DNA from: Calothrix brevissima NIES-22
GTDB lineage: Bacteria; Cyanobacteriota; Cyanobacteriia; Cyanobacteriales; Nostocaceae
Length of the DNA: 64,000 nucleotides
NCBI RefSeq assembly: GCF_002367995.1
Contig: NZ_AP018207.1
Span: 992,001 to 1,056,000 of the forward strand
Direction: 5' to 3'
Shown: piece after piece, positions 15,816 to 25,790 of the stretch
Position numbering within the stretch: position 1 is the stretch's first letter
How the letters are laid out: every line of letters starts with the position of its first letter
Notes under the pieces: generated by a model
Seen by the model: only the letters and a program-made list of their open reading frames with translations
Told to the model about the DNA's origin: nothing
Database searches by the model: none
Program-made: the position numbers and the translations under genes

Positions 15816-16424
15816 TTACGCTTGGCGTGAGTAGTATTCCACAACCAGCAGTTCGTTAACTTGTAGCGCCACCCATTCTCTTTCAATAACACCGTTGACT
15901 TTACCAACCAGTTTGGCTTTATCAAACTCCAGATGACTGGGAAGGTTAGCTAGTCCCGGATATTGGAGGTTGGTTTCTACCAATTTCCGCGATGCTTCTT
16001 TATTCCTGACAGCAATTTCTTCACCAGGACGGCACTGATAGCTGGCAATATTAACTACACGTCCATTGATAGTGATATGACCGTGATTTACCAATTGACG
16101 CGCTGCGGGAATAGTGGGAGCTAAACCCAAGCGAAAAACGGTATTATCTAGGCGCATTTCTAGCAGTTGTAACAGTGCTTGTCCGGTAGAACCAGTAACA
16201 CGTCTGGCTTTGCGCACATAGCGTAACAATTGCTTTTCGGTCAAACCGTAGTTTAAGCGCAGCTTTTGTTTTTCTTCTAGACGGATAGCATATTCAGAAC
16301 GTTTTTTGCGGTTCTGACCATGCTGACCAGGGGGATAAGCGCGTCTAGCACTTTTACGAGTTAATCCTGGTAAGTCACCTAAGCGGCGTACAATTCTGAG
16401 GCGAGGCCCTCTATATCGGGACAT
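15816..16424 (-). CDS. rpsD: 30S ribosomal protein S4
   Basis: 202 residues, the bacterial S4 length. It begins [21 protein letters not shown], with the S4 N-terminal domain (about 1-90), followed by the S4 RNA-binding domain from [17 protein letters not shown] through [12 protein letters not shown]. The N-terminus lacks the zinc-binding cysteines found in C+ forms. S4 initiates 30S assembly by binding 16S rRNA. In cyanobacteria rpsD usually stands apart from the alpha operon, as here. A long leader (16425 upward) with a perfect 12-bp hairpin could be an autoregulatory site, but this is inference. The identification is certain. Confidence 0.97.
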   Translation of the reverse strand: MSRYRGPRLRIVRRLGDLPGLTRKSARRAYPPGQHGQNRKKRSEYAIRLEEKQKLRLNYGLTEKQLLRYVRKARRVTGSTGQALLQLLEMRLDNTVFRLGLAPTIPAARQLVNHGHITINGRVVNIASYQCRPGEEIAVRNKEASRKLVETNLQYPGLANLPSHLEFDKAKLVGKVNGVIEREWVALQVNELLVVEYYSRQA

Positions 16425-17098
16425 GTGTTTCCTTAATCTAATCCTGTTTCAACTTTACCCAGACATTTTATTTTGACACTTCCCCAACGAAACAAATAAA
16501 GCGATCGCTGATTTGTTTCGTTAAGTCGGGGAATTCTTGGTTTGATGAAAATCTTTCCTCTAGCAGAATCAATTCCACCAGAATCAAAGTATTTTCTGCA
16601 CCAGTTGCTTGAGTTCGGTACAACCGACAGCCATCGCTTCCACTTTAGCAAGCAAAGCGATACTTTCCTAAAGCACTAGTTTCCAAGCTTAAACTCCCCA
16701 GTGCCCCTGGGTACTCAGACCCATTGTTTTTTGTTTGCTAGTTTCGTAGACTACTCAATCACTAGATTGATTCACGTAGTATTTCCCACAAGAAATACTT
16801 TTTATGTTGCCTACTTATCTTCGATCAAAATATATTAGCACATTGAAACCAGAGAAATCCTCTTGCCAGAGGTGCGATCCCTAAATCTAGCGCTGTTTAG
16901 GCGAAAAAAGCTGATTAGCAAAAAGACGCAATGAGACAGAGAAATCACAAATGCCCCAAGCCCCTTGTAGAATTTTATGTTACTGCGTTATGCTCAAAAA
17001 TGCTGCGAAAATTACCCAGAACTACAGGTGCGATCGCGCTGATTGAGTTAGCATAAGCTTGGTGTTTGGAGAATGGGAATCTTAAGGAGTAAAAATCG
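16425..17098. other. rpsD leader/promoter region and upstream gap
   Basis: About 670 bp between divergent rpsD and the cysteine-repeat protein gene. It contains a strong hairpin at 16486-16522, AT-rich DNA near 16820-16840 that could hold the rpsD promoter, and TAAGGAG (17083-17089) upstream of the next start. A 72-codon minus-strand open frame (16433-16651) crosses the hairpin and is not accepted as a gene. Confidence 0.55.
16486..16522 (-). promoter_or_regulatory. Perfect 12-bp hairpin in the rpsD 5' leader
   Basis: AACGAAACAAAT (16486-16497) pairs exactly with ATTTGTTTCGTT (16511-16522) around a 13-nt loop that contains a HIP1 octamer, itself self-complementary. It lies 62 bp upstream of the rpsD start codon. 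It could be an S4 feedback site, an attenuator or a dispersed palindrome; the sequence does not decide. Confidence 0.45.
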
Positions 17099-17698
17099 AT
17101 GAGCAAAAAAGGCGGTTCTGACTATAAAATATTGTCGGCTAAAACAGTTAAGGTCACAGCGCCAGTTTTAGCGATCGCCGGATGGTTAGCAACGATGGTT
17201 CCCACTATGGCTATCAATGCGTCCTACAGTAATAATGATTTCCGTGCCTGTGCCGGTCAGCTATCGTACGTTAATATCAATGCGGACGCTGCTTCACAAG
17301 CTTGTGCTGGTGCGCTACGTCCCAGAGAGTTGTCTTCCTGTGTAGTTTCCATTAGCAGACAGACAAAAATAAATGCTGTAGATGCTCTCAATACCTGTAG
17401 ACAGGTACGACGCCCTGAGGAATTAGCAAGCTGTGTAGTTGGTATTAGTCGCATTCCCACACAGGAACAACCTAACCTCAATATTGTGAACTACTGTGGT
17501 CGGAGTTTGTTACCTATTCGCTTTGGTCAGTGTGTGGTTGGCTTGCGTAGTGAACTGAAATTAGCACTCGATCGAGCATTAGATACTTGTATCAGTGGTA
17601 GCGATACAATTAGTACTTCAACATCTGTAGTTATTCCGCAGACTCCTAGTGCTACAGAATCCCTTCCTAATGTGGAACGGGTTCCAGCCACTAGGTAG
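17099..17698 (+). CDS. Secreted cysteine-repeat protein, unknown function, convergent with hetR
   Basis: 199 residues from ATG 17099 with an AAGGAG site 9 bp upstream. A signal peptide is likely: basic N-terminus, then a hydrophobic segment (APVLAIAGWLATMVPTMA, about 22-39). The mature part carries an imperfect repeat of about 35 residues, C-x-x-x-L-(R)-P-x-E-L-x-S-C-V-V-x-I, seen as ACAGALRPRELSSCVVSIS, TCRQVRRPEELASCVVGIS and YCGRSLLPIRFGQCVVGLR, with half repeats at either end. Paired cysteines suggest periplasmic disulfides. The C-terminal 35 residues are Ser/Thr/Pro rich. I do not recognise an enzyme family. It is convergent with hetR, about 90 bp away. Confidence 0.75.
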   Translation: MSKKGGSDYKILSAKTVKVTAPVLAIAGWLATMVPTMAINASYSNNDFRACAGQLSYVNINADAASQACAGALRPRELSSCVVSISRQTKINAVDALNTCRQVRRPEELASCVVGISRIPTQEQPNLNIVNYCGRSLLPIRFGQCVVGLRSELKLALDRALDTCISGSDTISTSTSVVIPQTPSATESLPNVERVPATR

Positions 17699-17788
17699 CA
17701 ATTAAAGCTCCCATCTAGAAGCTAGGGGGGAGCAGGGCGCACGAGCAGACAAATTTCGTAAATGGCTCTCGCTCCTTAAGTTGATTTA

Positions 17789-19753
<1,965 letters not shown>

Positions 19754-20845
19754 TTATTCCCATCCTTGCATTTCTACTAATTCCATACATAAGTTGTTAA
19801 TTTGCTCCAAGTTAGGTTTATGAGGGAGAGTTGATTGTGCATAAGCAGTTTCCATTTTTGCAACTAATTCTTCCGCCATTTTCATTACTTGCTCGTATGT
19901 ATATGCACCTTGAAGAATCGCTTTTAAATCATCTGCATCACCAGCGATTCTTCTATCAACAGTAATTTCTCCTTGTTGTAAAATTTCCAGTCCACTACGC
20001 AATAGTCGAATACAATGCATCCCATGCTTTAAATCAAATCCAGATTTTCTTTCCATTTCTGCTCTGGCTGGATTGCGATTTTTCTGCCATGATAAGTAAG
20101 CTTGCCATTCTCTTAAAGCTATTTGATAGCTTTGACTTTTTTGCAGCAGACGGATAAAATCTTTGCGGCTGTTGGTGAGCTTTTGCGTGTATTCCATAGT
20201 TTCGTCGGGTAGGGTGTACTGTTTGAGTACGCCTTTGAAATCTATATCTGCTGTCAGTAGTTTATATAACTGTTCGGCTTCTTCTAAAAATTCGATTCTT
20301 CCTCTAATTAACAGATAAAGATACTCTAAAAATGCATTAAGGTCTTCTTTAACTAGTGGTAATTCATCTTCTATACCAAAATCGGATGGTAGTGGCTTCT
20401 TTTGGGGAGGATTTAATAACCACTTACGATGGGTTTCCATTTTTTTTATTTGAGCGAAAGCATAACCAGAATAAGTATGCTTAACTTTTTTGCTTAAAAA
20501 TATCTGTTTACGCTCAATTAAATACTTACCAATATCTGTAAGTATGGGATAGTTATGCAACCAGAGTAATTCTAATACATTGGGATTTGCTCCAGCTAAT
20601 AAATGTAGGATTTTCCTTAATTCATAAATAACTGTATCTTGATTATTATCTAAAAAAGAAAATATTCCTGGCTCGTCCCAACCATTTTCTTTTTGTTCTA
20701 TGTTATCGAACCCCAAATAATATCTTTTAGGGGCGATAAAAATTCCTCGGTAGTCAAAATCAGAATCGGGACGGTTTAACCCATAGCCATGACTACCAGC
20801 TAAACCTATGAGAATTGTTCTTTGTTCTACATCTATTCTTTTCAT
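19754..20845 (-). CDS. Predicted nucleotidyltransferase (Pol beta superfamily)
   Basis: 363 residues. The N-terminal nucleotidyltransferase signature is GSHGYGLNRPDSDFDYRG (about residues 17-34): a Gly-Ser pair, followed by an Asp-x-Asp metal-binding pair at about 29 and 31. The remaining 300 residues are mostly helical and contain a basic stretch with QKKPLPSDF. This layout matches the uncharacterised nucleotidyltransferases of the COG3541 type, long single proteins rather than the small minimal nucleotidyltransferase/HEPN pairs. Phage-encoded and plasmid-encoded members exist, but the substrate is unknown. No partner toxin or antitoxin gene is adjacent. The start is the ATG at 20843-20845. 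Confidence 0.82.
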   Translation of the reverse strand: MKRIDVEQRTILIGLAGSHGYGLNRPDSDFDYRGIFIAPKRYYLGFDNIEQKENGWDEPGIFSFLDNNQDTVIYELRKILHLLAGANPNVLELLWLHNYPILTDIGKYLIERKQIFLSKKVKHTYSGYAFAQIKKMETHRKWLLNPPQKKPLPSDFGIEDELPLVKEDLNAFLEYLYLLIRGRIEFLEEAEQLYKLLTADIDFKGVLKQYTLPDETMEYTQKLTNSRKDFIRLLQKSQSYQIALREWQAYLSWQKNRNPARAEMERKSGFDLKHGMHCIRLLRSGLEILQQGEITVDRRIAGDADDLKAILQGAYTYEQVMKMAEELVAKMETAYAQSTLPHKPNLEQINNLCMELVEMQGWE

Positions 20846-21437
20846 GTCATTGAGTTAATATAAGTTAATGTCGGTAAATTTATGAAAGGTTATGGTTTTG
20901 GCTGTTGACGAGCAACAACCATAAATGTAATATTTCACAAATAATTGAGGATGGCTATAAATTACAAGCGATCGCTCTTTACAACTGTGAATAGCTAATA
21001 GTTATTTTTTAAAAGTTTAAATATTTTAAAGTTTTGCAAAATTTATCAATAATCTCCCTGGTTTGTAGTGCTGTAACCGGAGAATAGAGAAAATCTGAGC
21101 AACTATGATCTGCTGCTCAGACTTTTCGGTGCTGTTCTGTGTCTCATTGATCTACATCAGCGCAAATCTCAATTTCGCCAAATCAGCAAAAATTTTTCGT
21201 AAAAATCTATTATTTAATTTGGCGATCGCGTAAATATCTTGTTCGTTAAGACTTTTAGCCTGAAAATAGTTGTGTTATGTTGCTCTATAGCAGTCAATCA
21301 GATACAATTTTAGATTGTCTGTCTAATTCCTGCTCGGATCAGGTAGACATACCGCAAAAGCTGGCAAAAGCGTAAAAACCGCTTATCTCAAAGTAAGCAA
21401 GGCCAGCTACCTGTACGGCAACCTCAAGGACAATTCG
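20846..21437. other. Gap and rplU leader
   Basis: About 590 bp separating the nucleotidyltransferase gene from rplU. It contains a hairpin (21094-21121) and the rplU leader, ending in CAAGGAC a few bases before the rplU start. No further gene is visible. Confidence 0.55.
21094..21121 (+). terminator. Hairpin in the rplU leader, attenuator-like
   Basis: TCTGAGCA (21094-21101) pairs with TGCTCAGA (21114-21121) and is followed by CTTTTC. It lies over 300 bp upstream of rplU. It may terminate a leader transcript, but the T-tract is short. Confidence 0.4.
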
Positions 21438-21833
21438 ATGACTTACGCAATTATTGAAACTGGCGGTAAACAACTAAAAGTTGAAGCTGGCCGCTTTTAC
21501 GATATTGAGCTATTGGCTGCTCAACCTGATGAGAAAGTTACAATAGACAAGGTATTACTAATCCAACACGACGGCGAACTCAACATTGGTCAGCCACTAG
21601 TAGCAGGCGCGACTGTAGAAGGGACTGTATTACGACATCTGAGAGGTCGTAAAGTCCTGGTATACAAAATGAAGCCGAAGAAGAAAACCCGCAAAAAACG
21701 CGGACATCGCCAGGAAATCACTAGACTGTTGATTAATTCAATTAACCTCAATGGTGCAGTTCTAGCTTTGGAAGAAGCAGCAATAACTGCTCAAGCTTCC
21801 CCTGAAGAAACCACTGCTGAGAATAATCAATAA
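21438..21833 (+). CDS. rplU: 50S ribosomal protein L21
   Basis: 131 residues. It begins [24 protein letters not shown], the standard L21 start, and contains [20 protein letters not shown], the conserved basic region that contacts 23S rRNA. Most bacterial L21 proteins have about 103 residues; the extra C-terminal part (about 105-131) is rich in Ala, Glu and Thr, typical of cyanobacterial forms. It is followed 194 bp later by rpmA, the usual L21-L27 pair, with a terminator-like hairpin and an STRR between them. Confidence 0.97.
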   Translation: MTYAIIETGGKQLKVEAGRFYDIELLAAQPDEKVTIDKVLLIQHDGELNIGQPLVAGATVEGTVLRHLRGRKVLVYKMKPKKKTRKKRGHRQEITRLLINSINLNGAVLALEEAAITAQASPEETTAENNQ

Positions 21834-21864
21834 AAAACTCCACCCACAAGGGGATGGAGTTTTG
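21834..21864 (+). terminator. Terminator-like hairpin between rplU and rpmA
   Basis: AAAACTCCACCC pairs with GGG-A-TGGAGTTTT around ACAAG, starting immediately after the rplU stop codon. The U-run suggests partial termination, so rpmA may have reduced read-through or its own promoter. Confidence 0.7.
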
Positions 21865-21950
21865 TTAGTAGTCAGTGGTAAGTAGTCAGTAGCAAAGACA
21901 TTTAAAAACCACCCCACTTGCGGGTTGGGGTTATAAGACTAAATCTTTTT

Positions 21951-21990
21951 AACAACTGACAACTGACAACTGACAACTGACAACTGACAA
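21951..21990. repeat. Heptamer STRR (ACTGACA) upstream of rpmA
   Basis: Five copies of AACTGAC, ending 38 bp before the rpmA start. The same family, with the same AACAACTGACAAC opening, lies at 37926-37955 upstream of purU and at 37176-37208. Confidence 0.9.
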
Positions 21991-22027
21991 GCGCAGCGCA
22001 ATAAAAGTTAAGTCACAAAAGGAAATT

Positions 22028-22306
22028 ATGGCTCATAAGAAAGGAACAGGTAGTACACGCAACGGTCGTGACTCTAATGCTCAACGTCTAGGCGTAAAAC
22101 GCTATGGCGGTCAAGTTGTCCGTGCTGGAAATATTCTGGTACGTCAACGCGGTACTAAATTCCACCCTGGTAACAATGTTGGTATTGGTAGCGATGACAC
22201 CTTATTTGCGTTAATCGACGGTGTTGTTACCTTTGAAAGAAAGGGTAAAACTCGGAAAAAAGTGAGTGTTTACGCACCTGCGGCGGCTGAACCGGTTGCT
22301 AGCTAA
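22028..22306 (+). CDS. rpmA: 50S ribosomal protein L27
   Basis: 92 residues, beginning [20 protein letters not shown], the classic L27 N-terminus that reaches the peptidyl-transferase centre. It has the usual C-terminal region ([14 protein letters not shown]) and a short Ala/Pro tail. It starts at ATG 22028 with AAAGGAAATT upstream. The protein lacks the extra N-terminal extension cleaved in Firmicutes. It pairs with rplU upstream. Identification is certain. Confidence 0.97.
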   Translation: MAHKKGTGSTRNGRDSNAQRLGVKRYGGQVVRAGNILVRQRGTKFHPGNNVGIGSDDTLFALIDGVVTFERKGKTRKKVSVYAPAAAEPVAS

Positions 22307-22332
22307 GAAATAGCTGAAAAAATAGGGTGGTA

Positions 22333-22448
22333 ATACCAATTCTTTGTGAGGCTGCACATTAACGCCCTCACCCTATAAGGGTGGGGCTATAATTACAAAG
22401 CCTGCCTGCGCAGGCTAAATTATAGGCATCTTGATATTGAATTGGTAT
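22333..22448. repeat. MITE-like element, ATACCAATTC terminal inverted repeats
   Basis: ATACCAATTC (22333-22342) and GAATTGGTAT (22439-22448) bound a 116-bp element. Inside are two palindromic blocks, GCCCTCACCCTATAAGGG with GTGGGGC, and AGCCTGCCTGCGCAGGCT. The same blocks recur, in reverse order, in the element at 27079-27239. No clear target duplication was found. Confidence 0.7.
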
Positions 22449-22589
22449 AAGCTATTACGCACTTAGGTTGTCAAAAGTTAATAGTCCAAGCTAGCTTTTG
22501 ACAGTGCTAACGCCAAAATATTTAATTTAGGTGTGTATTAGCTGATTTACACCCTATTTTTTTATGAGAAAATTGTCCGTCAAGGAAAA

Positions 22590-23036
22590 TTAAGGAATTG
22601 CCCAGTGGCGGAGATAGAAAATTTGCATTACTGCGCCTAAGGCTACACCTGCTAATGAAAGTGCAGATGTAATCCAAAAAGCTTGCCCTTCTTTGTATCC
22701 AGCTGCTTGAAAGTCTATTCTGGCTAAGATAGCCGCAGCTATGATTAGCAATGTGTCAAGGAACATGCGAAACCAAGCAAGCATGACAAAGAATAAGAAG
22801 GCTGCCAAAACTGAAAATAAAAAAGTCCTAGTATTGGATTTAAAAACGACAATAGATAATTGTGTCATCCTTGTCCAGGGAACAGTTAAGCTGCCTACAA
22901 ATAGTAAGATACCTAACACAGTAATTCCCCAAATAAACAAAGGGGCTTTGGTCTCAGATATTACCCAGCCCAAGGTACTGTAGCTCAATAGTAATAGTGT
23001 GAGAGAAACCCAAGGGATACGTTGCAAAATCGGCAT
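22590..23036 (-). CDS. Small four-helix membrane protein, function unknown
   Basis: 148 residues with four predicted membrane helices at about 9-25, 31-50, 70-97 and 121-140 (examples LTLLLLSYSTLGWVI and AFLFFVMLAWFRMFL). A short basic cytoplasmic loop is present between helices 2 and 3. No cofactor-binding or catalytic motif is visible. The ATG at 23034-23036 is followed directly by the first helix. The gene is convergent with rpmA and divergent from cruF. I recognise it only as a cyanobacterial-type membrane protein; there is no basis for a function. Confidence 0.72.
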   Translation of the reverse strand: MPILQRIPWVSLTLLLLSYSTLGWVISETKAPLFIWGITVLGILLFVGSLTVPWTRMTQLSIVVFKSNTRTFLFSVLAAFLFFVMLAWFRMFLDTLLIIAAAILARIDFQAAGYKEGQAFWITSALSLAGVALGAVMQIFYLRHWAIP

Positions 23037-23433
23037 GGGTTATATTTTTGTAGCAAGTGAAACTATGATTCCTCAAGTATGAGGAGGTAATTACAGTCTT
23101 GATTCAATGGGTTTTATGAGTTTGTTTATACATAACTCCTATCAACCATAAATTGGCTTGTTGATGCTAAAACTTGATTTTGCTTTAGCTAGGAGCTGAT
23201 AGCACTGTGAATAAAGGTCTGAGTCAGAGGTATAGATTTTTTATTTCATGCCTTAGACTGTTACTCTATCATCTTATATTTTCTCGGTTCTAGCAATCGT
23301 TGATTATGCTCGTGCCGAAACAGTTCGATAAGTTTACAGAGAATTTGTGGATAACTAGTTAAATTTTTTCTTAAACATTTGTAAACTGTTAGCAGCCGAG
23401 TAGCCGAATGTCACATCTTGTTAAGGAACGATC
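23037..23433. other. Gap upstream of cruF
   Basis: About 400 bp between divergent genes. AAGGA (23422-23426) lies before the cruF start. I see no other gene, repeat or RNA. Confidence 0.5.
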
Positions 23434-24339
23434 ATGAGACAACTTGTTATTGCAGAGCGCGTATGCCTGATTGGTCATATCGTGTCTATGGTATTTGGGC
23501 TTGTAGGTATACTACTAGTCGTGCCGAATGCCGAAATTATTATGAACCTCACTGAGGTTGGACAAACCGCTATGCAGTGGAGTATGGCTGGAGGCGGTGT
23601 GGTTTATATGATTTTGGGTGCGACGGCTGTATTTTTGTATGCCTACCGGACTTTGGGATTGGGTCGCGCTTTGGCATTTTTGCTGCCCTCAGTGTTTATT
23701 TCTTTAGGAAGTGAACTGTCGGGAACCAGTACTGGCTTTCCTTTTGGTCACTATAGTTATCTAAGTGGACTGGGCTATAAAATTGCTGGTTTAGTTCCGT
23801 TCACAATTCCTTTGTCATGGTTTTATGTGGGATGTGTTTCTTACCTGTTGGCGCGTGCTGGTTTAGAAGTAGACAAAAAACCCACCTTGTTACGTCATGT
23901 AGGTGCGATCGCCTTAGGTGCTTTATTATTAACTTCTTGGGATTTTGTACTTGACCCAGCAATGAGTCAAACTTCTCTGCCCTTCTGGTATTGGCAACAG
24001 CCTGGTGCTTTCTTTGGTATGCCTTACCAAAACTTTGCTGGCTGGATGGGTACAGGATCGGTATTTATGACTGTGGCTGCATTTTTATGGAGAAATAACC
24101 CCATTAAATTAGAGCGATCGCAGCTGAATGTACCTTTGATTGTTTACTTAAGCAACTTTGGCTTTGCTACTGTTATGAGTTTGGCTGCTGGCTTCTCTAT
24201 CCCTGTATTACTGGGTTTATTGCTAGGTGTAGCTCCGGCTGTAGCACTATGGTGGCAAGGTACAAATGGACAAGCTGTGGCTGTAGATGCTGGAACTCCA
24301 GAAATTTCCGTAGCAAAAGTCAAGGTGGCTTTGAAGTAG
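23434..24339 (+). CDS. cruF: CruF, gamma-carotene 1',2'-hydratase
   Basis: 301 residues with seven or so membrane helices. It matches the cyanobacterial carotenoid hydratase CruF family (DUF422-type): conserved stretches include SLGSELSGTSTGFPFGHYSY and SWDFVLDPAMSQ (about 88-107 and 169-180). CruF adds water to the psi end of gamma-carotene in the membrane, an early step toward myxol and its glycosides. The next gene, 113 bp downstream on the same strand, is the GT2 enzyme CruG, and this gene pair is typical of cyanobacteria, supporting both names. The stop codon TAG is the first triplet of a GGGGCTA STRR. Confidence 0.9.
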   Translation: MRQLVIAERVCLIGHIVSMVFGLVGILLVVPNAEIIMNLTEVGQTAMQWSMAGGGVVYMILGATAVFLYAYRTLGLGRALAFLLPSVFISLGSELSGTSTGFPFGHYSYLSGLGYKIAGLVPFTIPLSWFYVGCVSYLLARAGLEVDKKPTLLRHVGAIALGALLLTSWDFVLDPAMSQTSLPFWYWQQPGAFFGMPYQNFAGWMGTGSVFMTVAAFLWRNNPIKLERSQLNVPLIVYLSNFGFATVMSLAAGFSIPVLLGLLLGVAPAVALWWQGTNGQAVAVDAGTPEISVAKVKVALK

Positions 24340-24386
24340 GGGCTAGGGGCTAGGGGCTAGGGGCTAGGGATTAGGGGCTAGGGGAC
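24338..24386. repeat. Heptamer STRR (GGGGCTA) starting at the cruF stop codon
   Basis: Six or so copies of TAGGGGC; the cruF stop is part of the first. It is followed by GGGGACAAGG-type sequence. Confidence 0.9.
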
Positions 24387-24426
24387 AAGGAAGACAAATT
24401 GTACAGACGCGATTCATCGCGTCTCT

Positions 24427-24459
24427 GACCAATGACCAATGACAAATGACAAATGACAG
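24427..24459. repeat. Heptamer STRR (CAAATGA/CCAATGA) covering the cruG start
   Basis: Four or five copies of a heptamer, ACCAATG then ACAAATG. The cruG start codon (24453-24455) is one of the ATG triplets inside the array. Confidence 0.88.
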
Positions 24460-25658
24460 CCCTTGCCAATTTATATTTAATTACGCTGACCTATTTATCG
24501 CTTTTATTACTATTACTGCAAATACCAGCGACAGCGATTTTACTTTCACGGTTATTTAAGGGGCCGACACGCCAACGGCCTATTCAACCCCAACAGCCGA
24601 CACCGGAAATTTTTGGTAGTGTCAGCGTGGTGGTGCCAACATTGAATGAAGCTTTGCGGATTAGCCCACTGTTGCAAGGCTTAAGTCAGCAAAGCTATGA
24701 AATGCGGGAAGCAATTGTTGTAGACAGCAGATCGCAAGATGGTACAGCTGATTTGGTAAGGGCTGCACAACAGCAAGATCCTCGCTTTCGCGTGTTTACA
24801 GATGACCCCTTACCTGCTGGTTGGGTGGGTCGTCCTTGGGCTTTACATAATGGCTTTTTGCAGATTTCCCCAGGAAGCGAATGGTTTTTAGGGATGGATG
24901 CAGATACTGTACCTCATCCTGGTTTGATTGCTGGGTTGGTACAGACAGCCGAAAAAGAGGGCTATGATTTGGTATCTCTGTCACCTCAGTTTATTCTCAA
25001 ATATCCTGGGGAATGTTGGCTACAACCGGCTTTGTTAATGACTTTGCTGTATCGCTTTGACCCAGCCGGTGTGAATACAGAACAGCCAGAACGGGTAATG
25101 GCTAATGGTCAGTGCTTTTTATGTCGGCGTTCTGTGTTATCTGCGGTCAATGGTTATACAAGTGCAAGTAGTTCTTTTTGTGATGATGTTACCTTAGCTC
25201 GTTATATTGCTGCACAAGGATTTAAGGTGGGTTTTTTGGATGGGGCAAAGGTGCTAAAAGTACGGATGTATGAGGGTGCAATTGAAACATGGAAAGAATG
25301 GGGGCGCAGCCTCGACCTTAAAGATGCATCACCGCGCGCTCAGATTTGGGGGGATTTATGGCTACTTTCAGCAGTTCAAGGTTTACCCCTGGTAATTTTA
25401 CTGAGTTATGGTTTGCTTATCGCTCAACCTGCCGAGCTTCCCATTCTCTTGTTATTGGGACTAAATATATTTTTGCTGGCGATTCGCTTTGCAATGTTAT
25501 TAGCGATCGCTCCCTCCTACGATCGCAAAACAGCTAAAGGTGGCTGGTTGTTCTGGCTTTCGCCTTTAGCCGATCCTCTAGCCGTGCTGCGAATTTTCCT
25601 TTCTGCATTCCGCCAGCCTAAAGAATGGCGTGGAAGAAAGTATAGTAATGGGGCATAG
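24453..25658 (+). CDS. cruG: CruG, glycosyltransferase (myxol 2'-O-glycosyltransferase type)
   Basis: 401 residues. An N-terminal hydrophobic segment (about 5-30) is followed by a GT2 (GT-A fold) domain: SVVVPTLNEALRISPLL (about 51-67), VVDSRSQDGTADLV, and the metal-binding DADTVPHP near residue 150. Two hydrophobic C-terminal helices (about 305-350) complete the membrane association. In cyanobacteria with cruF next door this enzyme transfers fucose or another sugar to the 2'-hydroxyl of myxol. Donor specificity cannot be read from sequence. The gmd and fcl genes at 60.3-62.4 kb could supply GDP-fucose. The start ATG sits within a heptamer STRR and has no obvious Shine-Dalgarno site, so another start a little downstream is possible. 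The last codons lie in the next STRR. Confidence 0.85.
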   Translation: MTALANLYLITLTYLSLLLLLLQIPATAILLSRLFKGPTRQRPIQPQQPTPEIFGSVSVVVPTLNEALRISPLLQGLSQQSYEMREAIVVDSRSQDGTADLVRAAQQQDPRFRVFTDDPLPAGWVGRPWALHNGFLQISPGSEWFLGMDADTVPHPGLIAGLVQTAEKEGYDLVSLSPQFILKYPGECWLQPALLMTLLYRFDPAGVNTEQPERVMANGQCFLCRRSVLSAVNGYTSASSSFCDDVTLARYIAAQGFKVGFLDGAKVLKVRMYEGAIETWKEWGRSLDLKDASPRAQIWGDLWLLSAVQGLPLVILLSYGLLIAQPAELPILLLLGLNIFLLAIRFAMLLAIAPSYDRKTAKGGWLFWLSPLADPLAVLRIFLSAFRQPKEWRGRKYSNGA

Positions 25659-25778
25659 GGCATTGGGCATGGGGCATTGGGCTTTGGGCTTTGGATTGGG
25701 CTTTGGTCTCCCTTGTCCTCCTTGTCCTCCTTGTCTTCCTTGTCTTCCTTGTCCCCCTGCTCCCTGCTCCCTGCCCCC
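25649..25778. repeat. Composite STRR: GGGCATT/GGGCTTT then CTTGTCCTC-type
   Basis: Two adjoining arrays. 25649-25706 carries heptamers GGGCATT, GGGCATG and GGGCTTT. 25709-25778 carries pyrimidine-rich nonamers CTTGTCCTC or CTTGTCTTC followed by TGCTCCC heptamers. Together they fill the gap between convergent cruG and the RNase H gene. Confidence 0.9.
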
Positions 25779-25790
25779 TTACCTCTTTAC

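Noticed and set aside
16433-16651. Minus-strand frame of 72 codons upstream of rpsD
   Set aside because: It crosses the perfect hairpin in the rpsD leader and has no recognisable domain or ribosome site.
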